Source of the DNA: Thauera sp. K11
Lineage (GTDB): Bacteria; Pseudomonadota; Gammaproteobacteria; Burkholderiales; Rhodocyclaceae
NCBI RefSeq assembly: GCF_002354895.1
Contig: NZ_CP023440.1
Span: forward strand, 76,964-140,963
Length of the DNA stretch: 64,000 nt
Direction of reading: 5' to 3'
Made by a program: the position numbers and the translations under genes. Within the stretch, counting starts at the first letter, position 1, and the number at the start of each line of letters is the position of its first letter. The notes below the pieces were generated by a model. The model worked only from the letters and a program-made list of their open reading frames with translations. It ran no database searches and was not told the DNA's origin. Positions 21,180 through 28,683 of the stretch are shown piece by piece.

Positions 21180-22123
21180 GGGACACCCACGGCCATCGGA
21201 ACGAGCCGTCCCTCGTCGATGGCATCAAGGAACGCGACATCCATCGGCCTAAAGCCCCGACGATCGGGCCCGATCTGCTCAACAAAGCCGTTTGCCCTCA
21301 CGAAGACCTGGATCCGGCCGTCTCGGGTGCGGTAAGCGCGGCCTTCGAGCTCCGCCGCCTTGCGGGCCACGCGTGCCTTGTCGAGCCCGGCTTGGTGCGC
21401 CTGCGTCTCGTGCTGCACAACGGCGCGGTAGTCCTTGTCCTGCAGCACCAGTTTGCGGAGGTAGGCGAAGAGCCCTCGATCGGTGAGCCCCTCGAGGTAC
21501 TTGCGCGAGGCCTGCACGATGTCCGAGAGCCGCTGCTTGCGGCTGCTGGCCAGCTTCATCAGCGCGAGCACCCCGGTGGGTTTCATGTCGTTGCGGGCGA
21601 CGAGCCAGGCAAGTTCCGTGGGCAGCGCGCAGCCTTCGATTTTGACAAAAGGCGCCGGCTTCGCCGGTTGATTTTCTTTAGATTGTTTTTGATGGGTTGA
21701 TTTAGAGGCGTCAGCCGGGACGGGTGATGCCGCGGCGGGGCTGTGGATAACCGGGGTTGAGGACGCATCGGGCGCCGGAGCGGCTTCGCCGGTGAGGGTC
21801 AGCGCCTCGAGCAGGCGCTCGGTCGGCGTGATGGGCGACGAGGAGCCTTTGAGGCCTTTTCGGGCGATTTGCTCGCGTTCGATCAAACCGCGCTCTTCCA
21901 GCCATTTCACGACGCGACCGACGGTTTCGACCGATTTGCCCGATTCTCGGGCAAGGGTGGCGCGTGCGGCATAAATGGGCGATTTCAGGCACGCGAGCCG
22001 GATCTTTTTGACGATGCGCACGACAACGCGAAGGTAGCCGTCCGGGAGGTCCCGGAAGACGGCGGCTTCATCGATCGCGGCGCAGGCGCGCGCGATCGAC
22101 GAGGGGTAGGCAATGGCAGACAT
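21176..22123 (-). CDS. Putative plasmid replication initiator (winged-helix protein)
   Basis: A 315-residue protein with an N-terminal winged-helix region (about residues 45-85: YAARATLARESGKSVETVGR, WLEERGLIERE), an acidic/Pro-Ala linker (about 110-150, PAPDASSTPVIHSPAAAS) and a conserved basic C-terminal half (MALMKLASSRKQRLSDIV is close to its core). No TrfA similarity is evident. Its place beside parS, parB and parA, transcribed away from them, makes a replication protein the best reading, but no iterons were recognised upstream. A plasmid-borne regulator is the alternative. Confidence 0.5.
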   Translation of the reverse strand: MSAIAYPSSIARACAAIDEAAVFRDLPDGYLRVVVRIVKKIRLACLKSPIYAARATLARESGKSVETVGRVVKWLEERGLIEREQIARKGLKGSSSPITPTERLLEALTLTGEAAPAPDASSTPVIHSPAAASPVPADASKSTHQKQSKENQPAKPAPFVKIEGCALPTELAWLVARNDMKPTGVLALMKLASSRKQRLSDIVQASRKYLEGLTDRGLFAYLRKLVLQDKDYRAVVQHETQAHQAGLDKARVARKAAELEGRAYRTRDGRIQVFVRANGFVEQIGPDRRGFRPMDVAFLDAIDEGRLVPMAVGVP

Positions 22124-22250
22124 TCAAAACCTCAAGGCGTAAAGGTTCCTTGACGTTTCAGGCCGTTTTGGTAGCATTGCCTCGTTGCGGGAGGGTTTGA
22201 CCGGTTGGCGCCGGTTGCTTCCAAAGTGGTCCGAAACACCAGTTCCAGAT

Positions 22251-22285
22251 AAACCCCGTTGAGTTGGCGCTCAGCGGGGTTTTTC
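22251..22285 (+). terminator. Strong hairpin terminator between rep and parS
   Basis: AAACCCCG...CGGGGTTT (8-bp outer stem, extended by a TTGAG/CTCAG inner stem) followed by TTCTTT on the plus strand. It insulates rep (minus strand, upstream region) from the parS/parB side. Confidence 0.65.
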
Positions 22286-22371
22286 TTTGGCAGGAAGGGT
22301 TTTGATCGGGTCAGGTCATCGTGATCTCCTGGGCTGAAACCTGATGCTCGAAATCGGACGCCCAGATGTGC

Positions 22372-22396
22372 GAAACCCCGCGGAGGGCGGGGTTTC
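22372..22396. terminator. Second hairpin, likely terminator of the parAB transcript
   Basis: GAAACCCCGC-ggagg-GCGGGGTTTC, a perfect 10-bp stem with a 5-nt loop, sits just beyond the parS cluster when read from parB. The poly-U is short on either strand. It shares the core ACCCCG/CGGGGT with the hairpin 120 bp away. Confidence 0.55.
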
Positions 22397-22424
22397 TGTG
22401 TGTTGCGTCGTGGGCTGGCAGGCG

Positions 22425-22693
22425 GTGTTTATACGTATAAACACGCCATACCCGATGGGATCGGGGAGGCTTTCGTTTTGGATCGGGCAGTTCCTGAGAG
22501 GAGACCATGGATGGCTTGCGGCCTCCATGATGTTTATACGTATAAACAACTCCGGCGCCGGCTTGGGCGGACGTGTTTATACGTATAAACATCTCTTGGG
22601 CTTTCCGATGCGCGGCGATGTTCGCGTCGCCGCGCGGGCGTGAGTAGTGAGCACCTCCGCAAGCCGGCTGTCTGGTGTTTATACGTATAAACA
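22425..22693. repeat. parS: Four copies of a perfect 16-bp palindrome, probable parS centromere
   Basis: GTTTATACGTATAAAC occurs at 22427-22442, 22532-22547, 22575-22590 and 22677-22692. All copies are perfect and flanked by further matching T/A; the first extends to a 20-bp palindrome. Centre spacings are 105, 43 and 102 bp, close to whole helical turns (10, 4, 10), so ParB dimers would lie on one face of the DNA. The cluster directly follows the parB stop. Role as centromere is inferred from position and form. Confidence 0.8.
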
Positions 22694-22704
22694 GCCTGAT
22701 CATG

Positions 22705-23763
22705 CTAGTCCCGCGCCTCCTCGTTCTCGGCTGGAGCACTACCCATCGACGTGTCATCCTCATTGAACTCTTCGGCGACCGTTGCCAGCAGCTCCTCGAG
22801 CGCCATCGCAAACTTGACGCGCTTCGACGGCTCGACGCTGATGTTGACTTCGAACGCGTCGCCGCGCCGCTTGTAGTAGCCGTTCTTGTAGCGAACCTGT
22901 TTTGAGGCCGTCGGTGTCTTGCTCGTCTTCGGTTCAAGCAAAGCCTGGGTCTGATTCACAAGCCAGGCATGGGTGTGATTCTCTTCTGCAAACTTCACTG
23001 CAAGCCGGACGGCCTGTCGGAGGCCGACCTTGTCGGCAACTTTGCTCAATTGGTATGCGGCGTTGGCGCCAAAACGTGTTGGTGCGCCTTTGATAATCTC
23101 GACGACATCGGGGGGCAGCTTCGAAAACGCCCGATAAAATGTCATCTGCGATCGAGAAACGCCCGCTCTGCGCGCGACATCGGCCGACGTCTCGCCAGCG
23201 GCAATGAGCTTCTCGTAGAACAGTGCCCGATCAAGGTCGCAGTGTTGCTCGCGCTCTTCGTTCTGTTGATAGCCGAACCAGGCTGATTCTTCGAGTGTCA
23301 GGTTGTCGTGAACTTCTGCGAGAAGTTCTTCGAGAACCTTATGCTCCAGGCACGATTGAACGCGTGTCCAGCCGTCCGCGATAATGAATCGGCCGTCCTG
23401 ATCCGGGTTCGGGATGACGTGGATTGGGTCGTGCTGCCCTTGCGTGCGGAGCGCCTCTGCGCGATCCCGGATCATTTCGGGGGTGTAAACCTCACGCGGA
23501 GCAAGGGGGTTCGGATCGATGAGTCGTACATCGATCATCATGAGGTTCCGGCCTGATCCGTTCGTGGAAATCGGGACGGCTTTGGGTGGCAGCGCAGATG
23601 TGACCTTGAGTGGTGGCACGATCTGCCCGATTGCCTCCTCGGGAACGATGGGCTGATGAGAGATGACAGCGAATTCTTCGGGCTCGGCATGAGGCGATGT
23701 CGATGGAACGACGGCGCCTGACTTGATCAAGCCCGATATCTTATAGGGTGCACGCTTGGTCAT
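22705..23763 (-). CDS. parB: ParB-family partition protein
   Basis: Centromere-binding protein of 352 residues. The ParB N-terminal CTPase-type domain spans about residues 75-165 (DVRLIDPNPLAPREVYTPEM, then FIIADGWTRVQSCLEH; the usual GERR box is replaced by DGWTR). A helix-turn-helix follows (GETSADVARRAGVSRSQMTF), then a C-terminal dimer region ending in an acidic tail. It lies 2 bp downstream of parA, so parA-parB is one transcript. The four palindromes at 22425-22693 are the likely target. It is distinct from the KorB at 33891-34919. Confidence 0.88.
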   Translation of the reverse strand: MTKRAPYKISGLIKSGAVVPSTSPHAEPEEFAVISHQPIVPEEAIGQIVPPLKVTSALPPKAVPISTNGSGRNLMMIDVRLIDPNPLAPREVYTPEMIRDRAEALRTQGQHDPIHVIPNPDQDGRFIIADGWTRVQSCLEHKVLEELLAEVHDNLTLEESAWFGYQQNEEREQHCDLDRALFYEKLIAAGETSADVARRAGVSRSQMTFYRAFSKLPPDVVEIIKGAPTRFGANAAYQLSKVADKVGLRQAVRLAVKFAEENHTHAWLVNQTQALLEPKTSKTPTASKQVRYKNGYYKRRGDAFEVNISVEPSKRVKFAMALEELLATVAEEFNEDDTSMGSAPAENEEARD

Positions 23764-23765
23764 CG

Positions 23766-24842
23766 TCAGCGCTCCGTGTCAACTTTCGGCAAGCCGGGTT
23801 GAGTGATTCCGAAGCTCAGGATCAGGCTCTTCGCGACATCGATGATCGCGATCGATCCTGCGGAACTCGGATCGGATTCGACAAGTGGAACGGCCTCGCG
23901 CGTCTGCGGATTGAGTTGGCGGGAGAAACCGCTGAATGTCGGGACGATCGAGTCGTTCAGCATGGTGCCGTACTTGCTGTACAGAAAACCCATCGATTCA
24001 CGCACATGCTTGAGCTGAGGGTGATACTTGTTGATCACGACTTCGAGACCAATCTTTGCACCCGTCATCGCCTCGATTTCAGCCAAGTTTGACGACAGGG
24101 AATCAAGCGCGCGCAGACAACTTCCCTCTGGTTCGACGACCGTCAGGACTTTCCCGGATTCTTTGGCTGCGTAAGAGAATGCGAGTCCGATCGGAGTGGT
24201 GCCCGGAGCTGTATCCACAACGATGACATCGTAATTTTCTGAGAGAAAGGCGCCGTTGCGCTTGAGGAAAAGCAGCGCGCGTTCGTGGCTCGCCATGGCC
24301 GTGACGAGTGACGCGTCAGCCTCGGCAAGCGTGATGTCCGACGGGATGACGTCGAGGAACCCCCCCTCGTACACGTGAACGATCGCCTCGGATAGATCGG
24401 TATCCGGGTCAGCAGACTTCTTGACCAGAAAGTGCCCAATGTGTTTGATCGTCGTGTCGAAGGTGGACTCGACCCCCAGCAAGTTCGAGGCGGTCGCCTG
24501 CGGATCCGCGTCAATCACCAGAACGCGATACCCCATCAACGCTAGCGCCGTTGCAGCATTGACCGAGATCGACGTCTTCCCGACGCCCCCCTTCGTCATT
24601 CGGGTCATGATGATCGGAGGAATAGCCCCGGTCTTTGGCTTGCCTTTACTTTTCGGGATGTTGGTGGGATCGATACCAGCAAACCGATAGCGCGCGGAGC
24701 GAAGATCCGCCGGTGTGTAGCGCATATGATGCTGCCCTGGCGGCTTTTCTCGGCCGACAAGATCTTGCAGACGCTTTGCCGGCACATCCAGTCCGGAGAG
24801 CATCACTGCTACCGATGTCTTGAAATCAACCTTGCGCGCCAT
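23766..24842 (-). CDS. parA: ParA-family partition ATPase
   Basis: Walker-type ATPase of 358 residues that positions plasmid copies. After an N-terminal DNA-binding extension (about 1-95) comes the deviant Walker A MTKGGVGKTSISVNAATAL, with switch I near VLVIDADPQATASNLLG and Walker B NYDVIVVDTAPGTTPIG. The N-terminal extension is the mark of type Ia ParA proteins that repress their own operon. The ATG at 24842 was preferred over one 12 nt upstream. The AT-rich interval above it should hold the promoter and operator. Confidence 0.9.
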   Translation of the reverse strand: MARKVDFKTSVAVMLSGLDVPAKRLQDLVGREKPPGQHHMRYTPADLRSARYRFAGIDPTNIPKSKGKPKTGAIPPIIMTRMTKGGVGKTSISVNAATALALMGYRVLVIDADPQATASNLLGVESTFDTTIKHIGHFLVKKSADPDTDLSEAIVHVYEGGFLDVIPSDITLAEADASLVTAMASHERALLFLKRNGAFLSENYDVIVVDTAPGTTPIGLAFSYAAKESGKVLTVVEPEGSCLRALDSLSSNLAEIEAMTGAKIGLEVVINKYHPQLKHVRESMGFLYSKYGTMLNDSIVPTFSGFSRQLNPQTREAVPLVESDPSSAGSIAIIDVAKSLILSFGITQPGLPKVDTER

Positions 24843-25076
24843 AGAACACCGCATCAGACCTTGTCAACGCTTGCAAGGCTACTCGTTGCGAAAGTTGTTA
24901 GCAAGTTTTTTATATATAAGACAAAAAAAACTATTTTTCCCCGGTTCAAGCTTCCCAACAAAAGTTCTGGGTCGGCGGGGTTTTGGACTGCAGGCCTCGG
25001 TCGTGTAACAGGCTCTCAAGAATCATTGAGGTACCGTTGGCACATGAGCGGACGGGCAGTTCTACCCACGTAAGCA
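24843..25076. promoter_or_regulatory. AT-rich upstream region of parAB
   Basis: A distinctly AT-rich island in a GC-rich window (about 24885-24950) with a 10-bp palindrome TTATATATAA at 24910-24919 and an A-tract. On the minus strand TTGTCT and TAACAA with an 18-bp gap could be the parA promoter, and the palindrome could be the ParA operator. It could also contribute to an origin; no iterons were seen. Confidence 0.4.
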
Positions 25077-25694
25077 TCACCCGAGGGCCTTGCCGTGCAG
25101 TGCCAGCACCTCGCCGATCAAGGCGTCCTGGGCACGGGCATCGTCTGGCAGCGGCAGCCGGCCGTCGATGAGCAACATCGCCAGGCCATGGACCAGCGAC
25201 CAGGTCGCGATCGCCAGCGCCTGGGTATCCGCGCCCGGCGCTGCGCCCCGCTCGCGCTTGAGGGTGGCAACGGCCTGGGCGCAATGGGCGAACGCCTCGC
25301 CGCCGGCCTGCGCGAGGCCGGCGAACTGTGGCTTCCCGGCCAGCGTCGGGCCGAACATCAGGCGATAGAGCGCCGGGCGGCGGCGGGCGAAGTCGAGGTA
25401 GGTCAGGCCGAAGGCGCGCAGTCGCGCGGCCGTTTCGCTCTCCCCCGTGGCGGCAGCGCCCATGTCCGCCGACAGGGCGCGGAAGCCGCGCTCGGCGACC
25501 GCAGCCAGCAGGCTGTCCTTGTCGGTGAAGTGCCGGTAGGGCGCCATGTGCGATACCCCCGCGGCACCGGCCACCGCGCGCAGCGTCAGGGCCTCGAGGC
25601 CCTGCGCTTCCAGGATCGTGGTTGCCTCGAGCACCAGCCGCTCGCGCAGATCACCCGTTCCCGCCGTCTCGGCGTGCGTCAGCGTCGTATTCAT
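25077..25694 (-). CDS. TetR-family repressor
   Basis: A 205-residue repressor with an N-terminal helix-turn-helix (LTLRAVAGAAGVSHMAPYRH, then FTDKDSLLAAVAERGF) and a ligand-binding domain related to the TetR_C WHG type (FARRRPALYRLMFGPTLAG, then WSLVHGLAMLLIDGRL). It is divergent from the oxidoreductase gene, with two operator palindromes in the 133-bp gap. The ATG at 25694 sits just before the operators; the frame continues upstream only as a shadow of the oxidoreductase. Ligand unknown. Confidence 0.88.
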   Translation of the reverse strand: MNTTLTHAETAGTGDLRERLVLEATTILEAQGLEALTLRAVAGAAGVSHMAPYRHFTDKDSLLAAVAERGFRALSADMGAAATGESETAARLRAFGLTYLDFARRRPALYRLMFGPTLAGKPQFAGLAQAGGEAFAHCAQAVATLKRERGAAPGADTQALAIATWSLVHGLAMLLIDGRLPLPDDARAQDALIGEVLALHGKALG

Positions 25695-25715
25695 CGGGGC
25701 AGTATGGCGAATCGA

Positions 25716-25757
25716 GTTTACAACGTAAACATCAACGTCTATGTTTACGGTGTAAAC
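25716..25757. promoter_or_regulatory. Twin TetR operators
   Basis: GTTTACAACGTAAAC (25716-25730) and GTTTACGGTGTAAAC (25743-25757) have identical perfect 6-bp arms around 3-bp centres, spaced 27 bp start to start, between the divergent repressor and oxidoreductase genes. They should control both. Confidence 0.82.
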
Positions 25758-25827
25758 AACCCGCCAAGCCCATGTGCGGCCCATCCGATCCATGTGCCCG
25801 TCCGACGGCCGCCCCAGGAGGCGTTCG

Positions 25828-27966
25828 ATGAAGACCTTTCTTCGCATCAAGCTTTTTCTCGTGCCCCTGCCGGCTTTCCTGATCGCCACCGCACAAGGCC
25901 ATGGGTTCGCCGGCGCGCTCGCGGGCCTGGTGTGGACCCTCGGTGCGTCCGTCCTGAGACGCGGCCTGCGACCGCCACCCCCGTTCGAGGCCTCGCTGGT
26001 GGTCGGCTTTGCCCTTGCCATCCTCGCACTGACGGTCACAGCCCTCGATCCGGGGCGGACGGTCAGCCTCGTGATGGGCAGCCTTGCCGCTGGCGCCACC
26101 GTCAGCATCCTGCACGGGCGTCCATGGACAGCCGGGTTTTCGGCGGCCGAGTTTGGCGGCGCAAGCGCGACCCCCTTGTTCATTTCCATCAACACGGCGA
26201 TCTCGGCCCTCTGGGGAGCGCTGTTCGCCTGGCTCGCGGTGGCTACGTGGCTCGCGCTGCCGGCTCTCGCGCACTGGCTCGCGGTCGCCGCCGGCGCGGT
26301 GGCCTCCATCGTGCTGCCCAGGCTGCTCGTTGCGCGCGGATTGCGCCGCATGGCGGCGGGCGACACGCGCCACGCCTGGCCGTCCCCCGACCTGCACGCC
26401 TCCTCTGCTGCCGCAGGGGAGGTGGTCGACGTGGCCGTGATCGGCGCCGGCATCGGCGGTCTCACCGCGGCCGCCCTGCTGGCGGATGCCGGACTGCGGG
26501 TGGAGGTGTTCGAACAGCATGAGGTGCCCGGCGGCTTCGCCCATACCTGGCTGCGGCGCGCCCGCGCGTGCGACCCGGAAAATGGCGCATCGCTGGCGTT
26601 CCGGTTCGACGCCGGCGTGCATGACGTGTCGGGCTGGCACCCGGGCGGCACCGTGCGTAGCGTGTTCGAACGTCTGGGAATCGCGCACGAGGACGAATGG
26701 GTCCGGCTGGACCATCGTTATGTGTTCGATGGCCGTGCGATCGACGTGCCGCGCGACTGGCGGGCCTGGGTCGAACGGCTCGCGGCCGAGTTTCCACACG
26801 AGGCGGCTGGCCTGCGCGCGCTGTTCGCCGACATCCATGCCATCCACGAGGCGATGTTCTCGACCGCTGCCGAACGCGGCGGCATTCCCGGCACGCCGGG
26901 GACGCCGCAGGCCCTGCTCGCGTTCGCCCGGCGTCATCCGCTGGCGGTCACCTGGCTGGACCGGCCCTGGCAGGATCTCGTCGCGCACCATCTGCGTGAC
27001 CCTGCGGTGCAGGCCTGGGTCTGCGCCTTGGCGGGCTACCTCAGCGACGACATCACCCGCCTTCGGGTGCGCGACTTCGTCCCCCTCTTCGGCTACTACT
27101 TCAACGGCGGCTACTACCCGCTCGGCGGTTCGGGCCTGATCGCGCAGCGGCTGGTCGAGGCCATCGAGGCGCGCGGCGGGCGCGTCCACCTGCGCACCGC
27201 GGTGACGCGCATCGTCACCGCGCAGGGCACCGCGACCGGTGTCGTCGTGCGCAGACGCAACGGCCCCGAGCAGACCGTGCGGGCGCGAGCGGTGGTCACC
27301 AATGCCGACCTGCGTCAGAGCCTGACCCGGCTGCTTCCCCAGGACGACGCCCCTCCGGAAGCACGCATCGCCGAGGCACATCTCCAGGCGAGCTGTTCGG
27401 CGATTGGCGTGAACCTTGCGGTCAAGGGCACGCTGGACATGCCGCCGGTCGTGCATGTGGCCGACGCGAGCGGTGCCGTGTCCATCGTCATCCCCTCCCG
27501 GGTAGATCCGGGCTGCGCGCCCGCCGGCTATTCCACCGTCGAGCTGCTGGCCTTGATGCGGCCGGACGAGGCACACACATGGTTTGCCGACGCTTCGACC
27601 GACGGCAATCTCACGGAAGATCACGACCACCGTGCCTACCGCCGCTCGGCGCCCTATCTTGCAAGAAAGCAGGCCGCCGGCGACCGCCTCATCGCGCTCG
27701 CACGCCTGGCGATCCCCGATCTGGAGCAGCGCATTCTGTTTCGCACCGACGCCAGCCCGCTCACCTTCCAGCGCTATGCGTGGACGAGTGGAGGCGGCAT
27801 CTATGGCACCCGCAGCGATGGGATGATTCCCACCAAGTCGGCGGTACGCAATCTCGTGGTGGCGGGTGCGGCCACGCATGGGGCAGGGATCGAGGCGGTG
27901 GTGATCTCCGGCGCCTTTGCTGCCGAAGCCCTCGTGCCGGGGCTGCTTGCGCGCACCGCGGCATGA
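25828..27966 (+). CDS. Membrane-domain/FAD oxidoreductase fusion (phytoene desaturase / retinol saturase-like)
   Basis: A 712-residue two-part protein. Residues 1-195 hold about five membrane helices (MKTFLRIKLFLVPLPAFLIA, LHGRPWTAGFSAAEFGG, then INTAISALWGALFAWLAVA). Residues 200-712 are a CrtI-like FAD enzyme: dinucleotide fold VAVIGAGIGGLTAAALLADA, GGYYPLGGSGLIAQRLVEAI, and C-terminal NLVVAGAATHGAGIEAVVIS. It would reduce or desaturate a lipid or isoprenoid at the membrane (inference). The ATG follows AGGAGGCG. It is the apparent target of the TetR protein. Confidence 0.8.
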   Translation: MKTFLRIKLFLVPLPAFLIATAQGHGFAGALAGLVWTLGASVLRRGLRPPPPFEASLVVGFALAILALTVTALDPGRTVSLVMGSLAAGATVSILHGRPWTAGFSAAEFGGASATPLFISINTAISALWGALFAWLAVATWLALPALAHWLAVAAGAVASIVLPRLLVARGLRRMAAGDTRHAWPSPDLHASSAAAGEVVDVAVIGAGIGGLTAAALLADAGLRVEVFEQHEVPGGFAHTWLRRARACDPENGASLAFRFDAGVHDVSGWHPGGTVRSVFERLGIAHEDEWVRLDHRYVFDGRAIDVPRDWRAWVERLAAEFPHEAAGLRALFADIHAIHEAMFSTAAERGGIPGTPGTPQALLAFARRHPLAVTWLDRPWQDLVAHHLRDPAVQAWVCALAGYLSDDITRLRVRDFVPLFGYYFNGGYYPLGGSGLIAQRLVEAIEARGGRVHLRTAVTRIVTAQGTATGVVVRRRNGPEQTVRARAVVTNADLRQSLTRLLPQDDAPPEARIAEAHLQASCSAIGVNLAVKGTLDMPPVVHVADASGAVSIVIPSRVDPGCAPAGYSTVELLALMRPDEAHTWFADASTDGNLTEDHDHRAYRRSAPYLARKQAAGDRLIALARLAIPDLEQRILFRTDASPLTFQRYAWTSGGGIYGTRSDGMIPTKSAVRNLVVAGAATHGAGIEAVVISGAFAAEALVPGLLARTAA

Positions 27967-27989
27967 GGTGCAGCCATGATGCCGATCAT

Positions 27990-28277
27990 TCAGCGCGCCC
28001 AACCGGTCTGGTCGTGTGGGAGTCGCCCGTCAGGGTCATTCACGATGACTGCGTTGCCGCTCTTGGGCTGTTCCGGGTATACGACGAGGTTCGTGCCGCC
28101 CTCGTGCGCCTGGCTCGGAAAGAGGATGCCGGTGTAGCCATTGGCCAGCACTATGTCCGCGAGAACCCAGGTCGGGGGCACGATGTGCAGCTCGAATTTG
28201 AGTGTGCGCCAGTCATGCCATAGCTCGTCCCACGGCGCCCCCTGGTGGAGCTGACGCAGATCGATAGGGCGCGACAA
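27990..28277 (-). pseudogene. RES-domain toxin gene, 5'-truncated at the IS66 junction
   Basis: The open frame gives about 95 residues matching the C-terminal part of RES toxins (NAD-degrading partners of Xre antitoxins): WDELWHDWRTLKFELHIVPP, LANGYTGILFPSQAHEGGTN, then DPDGRLPHDQ. The N-terminal third of the domain and any start codon are missing; sequence stops matching where IS66 sequence begins near 28278. No Xre antitoxin gene is adjacent. Confidence 0.7.
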
Positions 28278-28279
28278 TC

Positions 28280-28624
28280 ATCCTGTCCTCGGCGATCCGC
28301 GCCCACGTCTATAGCGAGGCGGTGGACATGAGGAAGTCGATCGATGGGCTCGCGCAGATCGTGTCGCGCTGCATGGGCATGAACCCGCTCTCGGGTCAGG
28401 TGTTCGTGTTCATCGGCCGGCGCCGCGACAAGGCCAAGCTCCTGGTGTGGGACCGTCATGGGTTCTGGGTGCTTTACAAGCGCCTGGAGCGCGGGCGTTT
28501 CACCGACCCCGCGCGGCTGTCGGCTGAGGGCCTGGCGATGAGCGAGTTGCTCGCCTGGCTCGATGGCATCGATCTGTCGCGAACGCGCCGCCTGGCGCCG
28601 GTGGCGGCCAGCGTCGTGGGGTGA
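28280..28624 (+). pseudogene. tnpB: IS66-family TnpB (Orf2), start codon lost
   Basis: Accessory protein of IS66 transposition. Similarity runs from an ATC at 28280 (ILSSAIRAHVYSEAVDMRKS) through NPLSGQVFVFIGRRRDKAKL to LLVWDRHGFWVLYKRLERG. Intact relatives have about 115 residues, so only the initiator region is lost; a GTG at 28322 could still give a product shortened by 14 residues. The upstream tnpA and the left IS end are absent, consistent with a deletion that joined IS66 to the RES remnant. Confidence 0.72.
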
Positions 28625-28683
28625 ATGTCGGCCGCACGGGCAATCGGTGATTCACCGCATTCACCGAGACGGCCTGCACGGGC

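Noticed and set aside
21176..22123. Identification as TrfA because the transfer genes are IncP-like
   Set aside because: No TrfA-like sequence is seen; the winged-helix N-terminus and Pro/Ala linker differ, so only a generic putative replication role is given.
25732..28002. 756-codon minus-strand frame opposite the flavoenzyme
   Set aside because: Shadow frame; covers the twin TetR operators and has no recognisable domain.
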